A stretch of DNA of 64,000 nucleotides, taken from positions 186,001 through 250,000 of the forward strand of contig JADJYE010000033.1 of assembly GCA_016719945.1 (NCBI GenBank). The letters are read 5' to 3'. The notes under the pieces are model-generated. The model was not told the origin of the DNA. It worked only from the letters and a program-made list of their open reading frames with translations, and searched no databases. Below, piece after piece: positions 7,180 through 22,227 of this stretch. Made by a program: the position numbers and the translations under genes. This DNA is from Polyangiaceae bacterium (GTDB lineage Bacteria > Myxococcota_A > Polyangia > Polyangiales > Polyangiaceae). Positions within the stretch are counted from its first letter, which is position 1, and each line of letters begins with the position of its first letter.

Positions 7180-8574
7180 ATGAACAACTCGCGTTTGCTC
7201 GCTGTTTCTGCCCTGACTGCGGGCCTCTTGGGCGCTGGCGCCTGTCAGCTCGAGGACGATGAGCCTAGGGAACAGGCCGAAGAGCCTCAGGCGGTCGGGG
7301 CCTGCGTGTACGAGAACCCCTTCTCGAAGGCAGAGGAGTGCAAGCTCTACGTGGGGCAGACCTTCACGCCGGAGACGGCCGCGACCGACTGCTCATCGTA
7401 CGTCTTCGGTGCTCCTGGAGCTTTCACGGAGGGCGGCACGTGCGAGTACCCCGAGACGCTGGGGACCTGCATCGTCGAGGACGGGACGGCGTACGAATAC
7501 GCGCTGGTGTTCCCCGGCGACGACCCGTCGGACTGCGCTTCGACGCGCAACGGCTGCGAGGTCTTCGCGAAGGGCCGGTTCGAGCCCAGCGCCCTGTGCG
7601 AAGGTGCGGGCGGCGGGGGCGGCGGGGCCGGCTCGGTGTTCGTCCAGCCGTACCTCGAGTGCAAGGATCCGCTGGAGGCCCCCGAAGGTCAGAGCGCCGA
7701 CGGACAGGTCTGCACCTGGACGTTGATCTCGGCCTCCACCGAGGAAGGCCGCCGCTATCAGGACTACGCCTCTTGCGAGGACGTGCTCACGCAGCGTCCG
7801 TACTACGCCTCTCCTCCGGCAGCGACGACGCTTCCCGACGACGCTCGCTTGGGTGACGCGGCGTACCTGGCCGAGGTGGCCTGGGCGCGGGAGCAGGTCG
7901 AGGCCAGCGCGTGCATCTGCTGCCACTCTACGGGGCTCGCGCCCAACGGACCCTCGCAGTGGTTCGTCGAGGCCGAGGGGATCTGGCTCGACTCCATCTC
8001 GGACTCGGGTCTGGCGATGATGGCCGGCCTCGCGGACTCTTCGGCCTTCGGTGCGTTCCCGCCGGAAGAGAACAACGGCTTCGATCGCACGCTGCTCGGC
8101 GTGCCCACGACCGACAACGCGCGCATGCAAGCGCTGCTGCTCGGCGAGTGGGAGCGCAGAGGGTTCTCCCCCGAGGACGCCGCGGACATCCCTGCATTCG
8201 GCGGTCCGCTCGTCGATCAGCGCGAGTACGAGCCAGTCGCTTGCGTCGACGGTGAAGGGGTCGACGCCGAGGGGCGGCTGATCTGGACCGGCGGGGACGC
8301 GCGATACCTGTACGTGCTCGAGCCCGGATCCGAAAACCCTGGAGTCCCGCCGAACCTCGACGAGCCCGCAGGGACGCTCTGGCTCGCCGACGTGCCCACG
8401 TCCGCTCCTGCTTTCTCGAGCGGCGTCGCGCTCGGCGAGCTGCGAGGCGAGATGAGGACCCGCGTCCCGGCGGGCGCTGCTCCGAGCGCGCTGTCGAGCG
8501 GCGAGACGTACGTCCTGTACGTGCTCGCGGACATCGGCATCCCGCTGGCGCGCTGCCTGTTCGAGGCGCCCTAG
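7180..8574 (+). CDS. Secreted lipoprotein with a CxxCH heme-type motif
   Basis: The 464-residue protein begins with a lipoprotein signal (SALTAGLLGAGAC) followed by an acidic linker. The first half is Cys-rich (CVYENPFSKAEECKLY, CEYPETLGTC) and interrupted by a Gly-rich stretch (GAGGGGGGAG). Around residue 248 the sequence ACICCHSTG contains C-x-x-C-H, the covalent heme-c attachment pattern; flanking residues resemble cytochrome-c-like segments in myxobacterial surface proteins. The last part has repeated LRGEMRTRVPAG / GETYVLYVLADIG segments. The function is unknown. It is transcribed alone and converges on hutU. Confidence 0.6.
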   Translation: MNNSRLLAVSALTAGLLGAGACQLEDDEPREQAEEPQAVGACVYENPFSKAEECKLYVGQTFTPETAATDCSSYVFGAPGAFTEGGTCEYPETLGTCIVEDGTAYEYALVFPGDDPSDCASTRNGCEVFAKGRFEPSALCEGAGGGGGGAGSVFVQPYLECKDPLEAPEGQSADGQVCTWTLISASTEEGRRYQDYASCEDVLTQRPYYASPPAATTLPDDARLGDAAYLAEVAWAREQVEASACICCHSTGLAPNGPSQWFVEAEGIWLDSISDSGLAMMAGLADSSAFGAFPPEENNGFDRTLLGVPTTDNARMQALLLGEWERRGFSPEDAADIPAFGGPLVDQREYEPVACVDGEGVDAEGRLIWTGGDARYLYVLEPGSENPGVPPNLDEPAGTLWLADVPTSAPAFSSGVALGELRGEMRTRVPAGAAPSALSSGETYVLYVLADIGIPLARCLFEAP

Positions 8575-8660
8575 CTGCGCACCTAGCAACGCCCTGACGT
8601 GGCACGGGGCTGGGAGCTCGACCTCATCGCCCGGGCCGAGCTCCTCGCCCGCGTCCCGCT

Positions 8661-10331
<1,671 letters not shown>

Positions 10332-10437
10332 AGCAGGCCTTGTAGGCGCGCCGCCGCCGTGAAAAAAGCCCCTCGTGAGCGCGAAACGGGGGCGCGCCAC
10401 GTCCGTCTTCACCCCTGCGTTCGTCGAGAGGGAGCTC

Positions 10438-12558
<2,121 letters not shown>

Positions 12559-12577
12559 TCGCGGCTCGAGCGAGCCG

Positions 12578-14752
<2,175 letters not shown>

Positions 14753-14806
14753 GGTACAGGGTCGGCGCCCTTGCGGGCGAACGCGCGGAGGCTACGCTGT
14801 GACTCC

Positions 14807-14959
14807 GTGGTAGTGCTGCAGAAGAGCCCGACCGTCTTCCTGGTCGCTCTGTTCGTTCGGGGCTTCTGGCTCGAGGTCACCCTCGACGACGGCAAGGCCA
14901 AGGCGCGCTACCTCCACGGGACGAAGGTCGTCGCCTCCATCCCTGTGGGTCGCGCATAG
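14807..14959 (+). CDS. Possible 50-residue hypothetical protein
   Basis: The frame starts at GTG (VVLQKSPTVFLVALFVRGF..) and ends ..KVVASIPVGRA. Codon third positions are GC-rich like real genes here and it reads as one small hydrophobic strand-rich protein. No family is recognised and no good ribosome site is seen. It lies between the divergent kinase and a repeat block. It could be spurious. Confidence 0.3.
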   Translation: MVVLQKSPTVFLVALFVRGFWLEVTLDDGKAKARYLHGTKVVASIPVGRA

Positions 14960-15118
14960 TTTCTCTCGCGCGCCCGCTGGCGCGGGTCCCTTCGGTTTGC
15001 CCGCGCCCGAGCGCGCGAGCAAACCGGCGCGAGGGTAATTGTTTTCTCTCGCGCCCGCTGGCGCGGCGGTTTGCCGGCGGGCCTCGTTGCCCGGCGGCAA
15101 ACGGCGGAGGGTAATTGT
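14960..15118. repeat. Two tandem copies of a hairpin-forming intergenic repeat (83 and 76 bp)
   Basis: Each copy begins TTTCTCTCGCGC..CCGCTGGCGCGG and ends GAGGGTAATTGT. Each contains an inverted pair: CGGTTTGCC..GCAAACCG in copy 1 (14960-15042) and CGGTTTGCC..GGCAAACGG in copy 2 (15043-15118). The copies abut directly. The ends are conserved while the loop differs, which is typical of mobile REP/MITE-like elements or paired terminators. Confidence 0.6.
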
Positions 15119-15146
15119 CGCGCCCGCGGTTCCGCGGGCCAGCGAG

Positions 15147-15893
15147 CTATTTCTTCGGCGGGGGCTTCGTCGTCGGGGCCGGCGTCGCGGTCGACGAGCT
15201 CGCCGGCGCGGGCGCCTTGGCGGCGGGCGTCGAGGCTTTGGGCTGCGGGCCCGGCGGCGAGTCGGACGTCGACAACATCAGGTAGGTCCCGAGGACCACC
15301 GCGGCGCGGTGGTTCTTGTCGGTGACACCGAGGAACTTCACCGGCGCCTTCTCGGATTTGCCCGCTGGGGTCGTGAAGGTGAGCGTGCCGTCCTTCGCGA
15401 GCACGATCTTCCCGTCGGGCGTGACCAGCTCGCCGCCGTCGTTGATCTTGGCTTGCTTGTCGGTGGCGGTCGGCCCGACCGCCTCGACCGTGCCGTCCTT
15501 GAGGACGCGCAAGACCGCCTGCCCCTTCTCGTCGCGGAGCTCGTTCTTCACGAACGTCGCGATGGTCGCCTTGCCGTCGACCACCACCGCGCCGTCTGGC
15601 TTCACTTCGAGCGTCTGCGCCTTTGCGCCCGGCTTCGAAGGCAGCACCTTGATGCCCTCGAAGACGAGCGCAGGCGCCTCTTCGACGGGGGGAGCCGAGG
15701 CCGTCGGCGCAGAGGTGGTCGCGGTCGCGGTCGGCGGCGCGCTGGCGACGGGCGCAGCGTCCGAGGCGGTGGCAGCGGCGCTGGCGACCGCGGTGGTGTC
15801 GGTCATGACGTCGTCGGTGGTCTTGGCCGGCTCCGGATCTCCGCAGCCGAGCACGAAGGCGAAGGTCATGGTTCCGAGGAGGGTGCGGTTCAT
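15147..15893 (-). CDS. Lipoprotein of unknown function
   Basis: The 248-residue protein starts with a lipoprotein signal (TMTFAFVLGCGDPEP). A Thr/Ala/Ser/Pro-rich linker to about residue 75 is followed by a repeat-rich domain of short strands (VKPDGAVVVDGKATIATFV, ITPDGKIVLAKDGTLTF) and a Pro/Ala/Ser/Lys-rich tail (KAPAPASSSTATPAPTTKPPPKK). The strand repeats with D-G turns resemble WD/NHL-like or carbohydrate-binding surface repeats, but no family can be named. It is a stand-alone leftward gene after a 400-bp gap that holds the repeat block. Confidence 0.65.
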   Translation of the reverse strand: MNRTLLGTMTFAFVLGCGDPEPAKTTDDVMTDTTAVASAAATASDAAPVASAPPTATATTSAPTASAPPVEEAPALVFEGIKVLPSKPGAKAQTLEVKPDGAVVVDGKATIATFVKNELRDEKGQAVLRVLKDGTVEAVGPTATDKQAKINDGGELVTPDGKIVLAKDGTLTFTTPAGKSEKAPVKFLGVTDKNHRAAVVLGTYLMLSTSDSPPGPQPKASTPAAKAPAPASSSTATPAPTTKPPPKK

Positions 15894-15981
15894 CGAGCGG
15901 TCCTTTCGCGGGGCCGGGGCGGACCCACGTGGTGTCCCCCGGCTGCGATATGGACGCGCAGAGGTCCTCCCGAGGCTCAGC

Positions 15982-17933
15982 TCAGCCGGTCGCGAGCGCC
16001 GCCACCGCGCGAAGATCGTCGACCGCGCTGCCGGTCTCGTAGAGCCGGCGGGGGCAGGCGAGGAAGACGTGCTCTCCCGCGAGGTACACGTGCTCTGGGT
16101 CGACGCACCCGTGAAAGCCGCCCTGGCCGTGGATCGCCGCGAGCGCCTCTCGCAGCTCGCCGATCTGCAGAGGGGTCAGCGGACCGCAGCCGTCTGCGAG
16201 CGCCCTGCCGCGCGGCGCCTCGACCCAGATCTGGCCCTCCACCGGGGAGGCGCGGAGGACGGCCGCGATCGACGGCCGCGAGACGCGCGCGAGGCTGCGC
16301 ACCCGCGAGAGCGCGGCGTCGTCGAACGGCAGCACCACGACGTTGCGCTCGGTGATGGGTCGTAGAACAGGCTCGCGGCGTCGCGGCCGTCGCCGAGCTC
16401 GCGCGCAGCCGCGAGGCGCGCCGAGCCCGGCGGTGGCCGCTGGCTCGACCTCGCCGAGGCGGGAGCCGTGCGAGGCAGGACGCGGGTCGGCCACCTAACG
16501 CTCTCGAGCAGCCGCCTCGCTTCGAACGCCCCCTCCGGGCGACGCTCTGCCAGCTCCTGCAGGAACGGCGCGACGATCGCGTCGTGCTCCGCCGTCAGAT
16601 CGGGTTGGAACGCCGAGGGCGGACGCTCGACGAACCCCGAAGCATCGACGAGCGGCTCCGCGGGCTCGCCCGTGAGCATCTCGTAGAGCATCGCGCCGAC
16701 GGCGTAGAGGTCGCTCTGGACGGTCGCTGCGCGCCCCATGCGCTGCTCGGGCGCCATGAACGCGAAGGTGCCGATCGCCCCCGCGGTCACGGTCGTCGAG
16801 GCGTCACCGAGGTGCGCCGCGCCGAAGTCTCCGAGCTTCGGCGTCCCCACGTCGTCGAACAGCACGTTGCTCGGCTTCACGTCTCGATGAAGCACGCCGA
16901 CTCGGTGCGCTTGTCCGAGCGCGGTGAGCGCGGCCGAAGCGATCTCGACCGCCCGCGCCGGGGCGAACACGTCTCGCTTCATGAGATCCGCGAGGCTGCC
17001 GCCCGGCATCCACTCGAGCACCATCGCGGGCCCGTCCGCGATGAAGTCGATCAGCGCGACGATCGTCGGGTGGCGCAGCTTCGACAGCGCACGCGCCTCG
17101 CGCTCGAAGCGAACGAAGGCGTCGCGGCCGGCGCCGCGCGCCGACGCCGCGAGCACCTTCACGGCGACGCGCTGCGAGCTCAGCCGATCGATCGCCTCGA
17201 ACAGGTGCGCGTGCGGGGTCTTCTTCACCTCGCGCACGACCTCGTACCGGCCATAGAGGACCGTGCCGGTCGCCGCGGCCTCCACCTCCGGCGCGCCCTC
17301 GTTCGCGCTCTGAGCGCGCTCGGGATCGGCGGCGCGCGCCGCCTCCGCGTCGACCTGCGCCGCCGCCTCGAGCAGGCCGAGCGCCCGCAGCGAGCGCGCG
17401 AGCAGCGGGAGCGCGAGCTCGCGCTCGGGGCCCGAGCTCATCTGCTGCAGCGCCTTGACGGCGGCTTCGGTGCGCCCATGCCGGAGCAAGAGCTCGGCGA
17501 GCGCGCGTCTCAGAGGCTCCGCCGTCGGGTCGTCACGGATGGCTCGCTCGAGCGCCTTCGCCCCGTCGGCGGGCCTGCCCCCCCGTTCGAACGCGAGCGC
17601 CGCGAGGGCCGGCTCGCCGGCTCGACGGTAGGCCTCCGCCGCCTCGAGGTGCGCGCCGGCGCGCTCGTGGAGGCGCGCCGCGAGCTTGTCTTGGCCGCGA
17701 TCTGAGAGGTCGGCGGCGGCGCGCGCGAGCGTGCTCGGACCTGCCGCGACGAGCGCGGCCTCGACCTCGGCGAAGCGCTCTTCGCGCCCCGCGAGCGCCG
17801 CGAGCCGGGCGGCATAGACCGGATCGCCGGCTTCGAGGGCGGCGCCCGCGCCCCCGTCGAAATCGCAGGCCACCTCGAGCGCGCGGGCGCGCGCGAGCGC
17901 GGCGTCGCGCTCCTCCGGCGTCGGCGGCCTCAC
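15982..17933 (-). CDS. TPR - Ser/Thr kinase - pseudokinase protein, one frameshift
   Basis: Residues about 1-200 are Ala/Leu/Glu/Arg-rich helical repeats like TPR. Residues about 225-480 form a Hanks kinase with the ATP lysine in AVKVLAAS, HRDVKPSN and DFGAAH; the glycine-rich loop is degenerate. After about residue 525 the frame breaks at GGG 16357-16359. One added base joins a second kinase-like lobe (NVVVLPFDDAALSRV.., LREALAAIHGQGGFHGCVDPEHVYL) in which HGCVDPEH replaces the catalytic HRDxKPxN, so it looks like a pseudokinase. Corrected length is about 650 residues. The GTG start lies 8 bp after an upstream lipoprotein gene in the same operon. Confidence 0.72.
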
Positions 17934-17940
17934 GCAGGCC

Positions 17941-18882
17941 TCAGCGCAGCTCTAGCCGAACCGTCGTCGCGAGGTCGAAGACCACGATCGCGGGGTGGCG
18001 CTCTTCGGCGCCGCGCATCGTCACGGCTCGCTCGGCCAGCCGGTGCAAGGTCAGCGTCGCGTTCGTGGCGCCCGCGGGGAACATGCCCACCGGGAGCACC
18101 GCCGCGCCGCCGTCCGGGAACGTGCAGCGATGTCCTTGCGCGCCGCCCTCGCCCGCGTCGGCGCGCAGGTCGACATAGATGAGGCTCGACTCGCCCGGCG
18201 CAGGCGCTGCCCACGCGAGCTCGATGTCGGAGCCGGCGTCGATCGGGGTGGCCGTCGAGCCGTCGTCGAGGGGACGCCCCGCGACGACGACCTTGCGCGG
18301 CGCCTCGGGCGCCCGCACGTCGATCGTGAAGGCGTCGATCGCGCCGGCGCCGGTCGCCTCGATCTCGTAGTCGGCAGGCGCCAGCAGGCGGGCCGCCGCG
18401 TCCGGCGAGGTGTAGAAGACGCCCGACACGATATCGCCGATGTCGGGGAACGCTCGCGGCGCCAGCGACAGCTTCGTCGAGCCTTGCATCGAGAGGGTGA
18501 CGTCGCCGACATCGACGAGATCGATCGACAGCCGCGGCACCTGCATCGGGCTGGGCTCGAGGGTGCGCAGGGGCACGCAGTCTCCGCTGGAGGGGACGCG
18601 CGTTCGCACCCCCACCAGCTCCTCGGCGGCCGCGAGCTCGGCGTCAGCGAGGAGCCCCGAGGTGCGCTCTCCGAGCGCGGGGGTCAGCTGGAGAAACTTC
18701 GCCGAGACGCTGGTCCGCACGCTGCCATCGACCTCGTCCCGCTCGACGACGACCCAGCCGTGCATCGGGCGCCGCTCGGCGTCCTCGTCGCCCGTGTCCT
18801 CGGACGGGTCCGCGGCGCAGCCGATGAGGAGCGCGGGACCGAACAAGAGGGCGAGGCCTCGGATGGGGAGATCCCCGAACAT
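17941..18882 (-). CDS. Lipoprotein of unknown function
   Basis: The 313-residue protein has a clear lipobox (LALLFGPALLIGCAADP). The rest is a strand-rich extracytoplasmic domain with no recognised family. Segments such as YEIEATGAGAIDAFTIDVRAP and GSDIELAWAAPAPGESSLIYVDL suggest Ig-like folds. It lies between an outer-membrane-type gene (13 bp upstream) and the TPR-kinase gene (8 bp downstream), so the three probably form one leftward operon sensing or building the envelope. Confidence 0.65.
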   Translation of the reverse strand: MFGDLPIRGLALLFGPALLIGCAADPSEDTGDEDAERRPMHGWVVVERDEVDGSVRTSVSAKFLQLTPALGERTSGLLADAELAAAEELVGVRTRVPSSGDCVPLRTLEPSPMQVPRLSIDLVDVGDVTLSMQGSTKLSLAPRAFPDIGDIVSGVFYTSPDAAARLLAPADYEIEATGAGAIDAFTIDVRAPEAPRKVVVAGRPLDDGSTATPIDAGSDIELAWAAPAPGESSLIYVDLRADAGEGGAQGHRCTFPDGGAAVLPVGMFPAGATNATLTLHRLAERAVTMRGAEERHPAIVVFDLATTVRLELR

Positions 18883-18895
18883 GGTCCACAGTCTA

Positions 18896-19669
18896 TCAAA
18901 GAGTCAGCAGGAGCGCACCGGCAGGGCTGATCGTGAGCTGCCCGAGCGACACGTCCGTCGGTACCTCACCAAACGTTCCGTCTGCGAGGTGGTAGGCGAC
19001 GTCTACCTCGAGGGCCACGTGGAAGTTTCTGAACCCGATCTTGGCCCCGAGCAGCCCCCCCACGAAGCCGTGGCGGGCCTCGAAGGGGACGAACGTGTCG
19101 CCGCGGCCGGTCCTGCGCAGCTCGGACTCGAGCACGTCTCCGACGAGGTACTCGAACCCCCCTCGGGGCCCGAACCAGACCGAATACAGCTCGGCGTCGC
19201 TGACCCACCCCAGGAGCACCGGGACGTCGAAGCCACCGCCGTAGGCGCTTCCCAGGTCGGCGTCGCCCCCCCTGCGCCTCGGGATGAGCGCGGAGCCGCC
19301 CAGTCCGAGCGAGAGGTGCAGCGGCTCGAGCTTGAAAGCGTGCCGAAAATCGACCCGGAACGATCGGCCGGCGTACGTGACCCCGGCCTCGTTGTCGCCG
19401 TCGATGCCGATGCGCCCGGCGGCCCAGGGGGCCACGCCGGGCGCGACCGCAAAGTCTTCGAGGACCCCCTCGCTCGTGTCTTCACCCACGATATCGGCCG
19501 CCTCGAGCGCGCCGAGGTGACCGGCCACGCCGGCGCCCATCATCACGCGGCCCGGCTGGAGCGTGTGCGCCGGGTGCAACAGCGGCGTCGACCCGGCGCA
19601 GCCGAGCGAGCACGCGACCGCCAGCACGACCAGCGGCCGAGCGGCCGTCGCGGCGCCGGCCGCCCTCAC
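18896..19669 (-). CDS. Outer-membrane-type lipoprotein (beta-barrel-like)
   Basis: The 257-residue protein has a lipoprotein signal (LVVLAVACSLGCAGS) and alternating Gly/aromatic strands (VMMGAGVAGHLGAL, LHLSLGLGGSALIP, GVLLGAKIGFRNFHVALEVDVAYHL-like), ending in ..TISPAGALLLTL as expected for an outer-membrane or periplasmic barrel-like domain. No specific family is recognised. The GTG start is 2 bp from the ferredoxin stop, so it is likely co-transcribed with it. Confidence 0.6.
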   Translation of the reverse strand: MRAAGAATAARPLVVLAVACSLGCAGSTPLLHPAHTLQPGRVMMGAGVAGHLGALEAADIVGEDTSEGVLEDFAVAPGVAPWAAGRIGIDGDNEAGVTYAGRSFRVDFRHAFKLEPLHLSLGLGGSALIPRRRGGDADLGSAYGGGFDVPVLLGWVSDAELYSVWFGPRGGFEYLVGDVLESELRRTGRGDTFVPFEARHGFVGGLLGAKIGFRNFHVALEVDVAYHLADGTFGEVPTDVSLGQLTISPAGALLLTL

Positions 19670-19670
19670 G

Positions 19671-19976
19671 CTACTTCCGGAACCGGGACGGGTAGTCGTT
19701 CGCCGTGATCCGGTTCTGGAGCTCGCCGTCGTCCGGGTGGAGCTTCTGGGCGCGCTCGATCAGCACCGGCTCTTGTTCCGGGTGCTTCGGGTCGGGCAAG
19801 CAGCACTCGACCGGGCACACGGCCTGACAGGCCTCGTGGTCGTGGAACCCGACGCACTCCGTGCAGAGCTCAGGGTCGATGACGTAGATCTCGTCCCCCT
19901 CGCTGATGGCTTCGTTCGGACACTCCGGCTCGCATGCGCCGCAGTTGATGCAGTCGTCGGTGATGTACGTGGCCAT
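19671..19976 (-). CDS. 2[4Fe-4S] ferredoxin (YfhL-like)
   Basis: The 101-residue protein has two cluster motifs: CINCGACEPECP and, with the usual insertion, CTECVGFHDHEACQAVCPVECC. The insertion and the C-terminal helix (LIERAQKLHPDDGELQNR) mark the YfhL/Alvin-type dicluster ferredoxins, low-potential electron carriers. It is the first gene of the leftward run and diverges from a lipoprotein gene across 83 bp. Confidence 0.92.
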   Translation of the reverse strand: MATYITDDCINCGACEPECPNEAISEGDEIYVIDPELCTECVGFHDHEACQAVCPVECCLPDPKHPEQEPVLIERAQKLHPDDGELQNRITANDYPSRFRK

Positions 19977-20059
19977 GGGCTCTCCTGACCGATACGGGCG
20001 CGTTCCTCTAGCACACCGTTTCCCCGTACTGCTAGTGTCCGGCGTCCCCGGCGTAAACC

Positions 20060-20542
20060 ATGCGACCCTCCCTCCTCGTCTCGGCTGTGTTCTTGCTCGG
20101 CGCCGTCGGCTGCCGCCCCGAGATCGGCGACGAGTGCGTGACCTCGATCGACTGCTCGTCGCAGGGCGATCGCCTGTGCGACTCCAGCCAGCCCGACGGG
20201 TACTGCACGATCTTCGGTTGTGAGCCGGATGCCTGCCCCGAAAACTCGGTCTGCGTAGGCTTCGGCCAGGAGATCGACCCCGCGTGCACCGAGGCTGCCG
20301 AGGGAACCGACCCGCGCTGGCCCCGCTTCGAACGCACTTTCTGCATGCTCGCGTGCGAAACCGACGACGACTGCCGAGACGGCTACGTCTGCGCGCTCCC
20401 CGGCGACCGCCGGGCCGCCTCCCTCGATCTCGAGAACGAGCAGCGCGCCTCCGGCGTCTGCTTCGTCGCCACCGACGCCCCGTACGAGCCGCCCGCCGAG
20501 CCGCCCGGCTCGTGCAATCTCTCCCCCGACGGGACAGAGTAG
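20060..20542 (+). CDS. Small Cys-rich lipoprotein
   Basis: The 160-residue protein begins with a lipobox (SAVFLLGAVGCRPE). It has about a dozen Cys in pairs (CVTSIDCSSQGDRLC, CTIFGCEPDAC, CMLACETDDDCRDGYVC), a pattern of disulfide-bonded domains common in myxobacterial surface lipoproteins. It is followed after 27 bp by the HEAT-repeat gene. The function is unknown. Confidence 0.65.
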   Translation: MRPSLLVSAVFLLGAVGCRPEIGDECVTSIDCSSQGDRLCDSSQPDGYCTIFGCEPDACPENSVCVGFGQEIDPACTEAAEGTDPRWPRFERTFCMLACETDDDCRDGYVCALPGDRRAASLDLENEQRASGVCFVATDAPYEPPAEPPGSCNLSPDGTE

Positions 20543-20569
20543 CGGCGCGGCCGCGGAGGTCGCGCGCTC

Positions 20570-21586
20570 ATGTTTTACGCCCCGCTACCGCGCACGCTCG
20601 AGGCCGCGCTCCGAGACATCACGGACCGGAAGGTGCAAGTGCGCGTGTCCGCCTCGAAGGACCTCGTCGCCCACGTCGCCGCCGATCGGGCGAAGGTCGT
20701 CAGCGCCCTCGAGAAGGCCCTCGGCGACAGCAACGGGCTCGTCCGGGCCAGCGCCGCGGAGGGCCTCGGCGCCGTCGAGGGGAAAGAGGCGCTCAGCGCG
20801 CTCCTGGTCGCCGTGGAAGACGAGCACCAGATCGTCCGTCAGACCGCCCTCCAAGCCCTGGGCGAGATCGGCGACGCCCGCGCGCAGCAGCGGCTCGAGC
20901 GGGCCCTGAAGGACGCTCGCCCCGAGGTGCGGTTCCAGGCTGTGATGGCCTACCCGCGCGTCGCCTCCAGCCGAGAAGACGCCATGGCGGCGCTCGCAGA
21001 GGCGACGCGCGACGACGACGACAGCGTCGCCCACATCGCCTTCCGCATGGCCGAGGAGCTCAGCGAGGACGCGCGCGGCGTCGTGGCGGACGCGATCCTG
21101 GCGCGGGCCGAGCGCTGCCTCACGCACGCCTCCGCCAAGGTCCGCGGGGTGGCGGCCGTCGTGCTCGCGACCGCGGGACGTCCCGAGTGCGACCCGCTGC
21201 TCCGCGAAATGATCGACGGCAAGCTCCCTGACGCCGAGCCCGAGGACGTCGCGGCCGCCATCGAGCTAGCCGGCGCGCGCGGCCTCCAAGACGTGGTGCC
21301 CGCCCTCCGCCGGCGCGCCTTCGGCGGCCTGCTCAGGCGCGACCCCTTCCAATGGCAGGCCCGTGTCGCGCTCGCCAGGCTCGGTGACGCCCGCGCGAAG
21401 AGCGAGATCCTCGCAGAGCTCGGGGCCGGCAGCTTCGAGCGGCGCACCCTGGCCGTCTCCGCCGCGGGGCGCGCGCGGCTCTCCGAGGCGCGTGGGCTGC
21501 TGCTCGCCATGAGAGACCAACCCGAGCGCGCGGAGCCCTCCGCGGTAGACGCCGCGCTGTCGTTGCTCGATGGAGGTGCCACGTGA
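20570..21586 (+). CDS. HEAT-repeat protein
   Basis: The 338-residue protein consists of about nine HEAT-like helical pairs (KVVSALEKALGDSNGLVRAS, LLVAVEDEHQIVRQTALQAL, RLERALKDARPEVRFQAV). Such scaffolds bind other proteins; without a catalytic domain the partner cannot be named. It overlaps the DUF4149-like gene by GTGA, suggesting coupled translation. It is cytoplasmic, with no signal peptide. Confidence 0.8.
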   Translation: MFYAPLPRTLEAALRDITDRKVQVRVSASKDLVAHVAADRAKVVSALEKALGDSNGLVRASAAEGLGAVEGKEALSALLVAVEDEHQIVRQTALQALGEIGDARAQQRLERALKDARPEVRFQAVMAYPRVASSREDAMAALAEATRDDDDSVAHIAFRMAEELSEDARGVVADAILARAERCLTHASAKVRGVAAVVLATAGRPECDPLLREMIDGKLPDAEPEDVAAAIELAGARGLQDVVPALRRRAFGGLLRRDPFQWQARVALARLGDARAKSEILAELGAGSFERRTLAVSAAGRARLSEARGLLLAMRDQPERAEPSAVDAALSLLDGGAT

Positions 21587-22187
21587 GCGAGACGTTCTCC
21601 GAGTCGGACCTCGAGCCCAGCGCAGACGAGCGCGCCCGCGCCCGCGCGTCGGTCGTCGACCGGGTCGCCGCGACCGTCGGCGCCCTCAGCGCGGGCCTGG
21701 TCGCCGGCGGCCTGATCGCCCTCGGCGCCTGCGCCGCGCCCGCGGTCTTCGCGCTCACCCCCGCGCCGTTCTCGGGCAACGCGATGGGCGCGGCGTTCGC
21801 CCGCTTCGACAAGGTGGCGATCGCGGCCTCGTGCGTCGCGCTCGGCGCCGAGGTCGCTCGCACCTTCCTGACGCGGCGCGAGCGGCCGCGGCTCATCGGC
21901 CGCCTGCGCCGCTTCTCTGCGATCTTCCTCGCGGGAGCGACCACGGCATATGGCCTCGACGCTCAGCCCGCGATCAACGATCTGCACGCCCAAGGGGGCG
22001 CGTCGAAAGCGAGGGCGAGCTGGGCGCGCGCCTGGAAGAGGTCCACAAACGCGCGGAGACAGTCGGAAAAGTCGAGGTGGTCTTGGCTGTCCTGCTGGTC
22101 GGCCTCCACATCTTCACCATCCGGTCGTTCCACCTGGAGCCCGAAGAAGACGTCCCCGCGCCGCTACCTCCCGGTCCCCGCGGTTGA
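21583..22187 (+). CDS. DUF4149-like membrane protein, one frameshift
   Basis: Corrected length is 201 residues with four hydrophobic segments: VGALSAGLVAGGLIALGA, FDKVAIAASCVALGAEVA, RFSAIFLAGATTAYGLD and VEVVLAVLLVGLHIFTI. The arrangement (first helix, APAVFA, FARFDKV) fits DUF4149/TMEM205-type proteins. The frame breaks at G5 (21994-21998); an added G links INDLHAQG to RVESEGELGARLEEVHKRAE. The GTG start overlaps the HEAT gene. The function of the family is not established. Confidence 0.65.
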
Positions 22188-22227
22188 TACACTGGACGAA
22201 CCGCAACCCTCGAGGTGCCCCTTGAAC

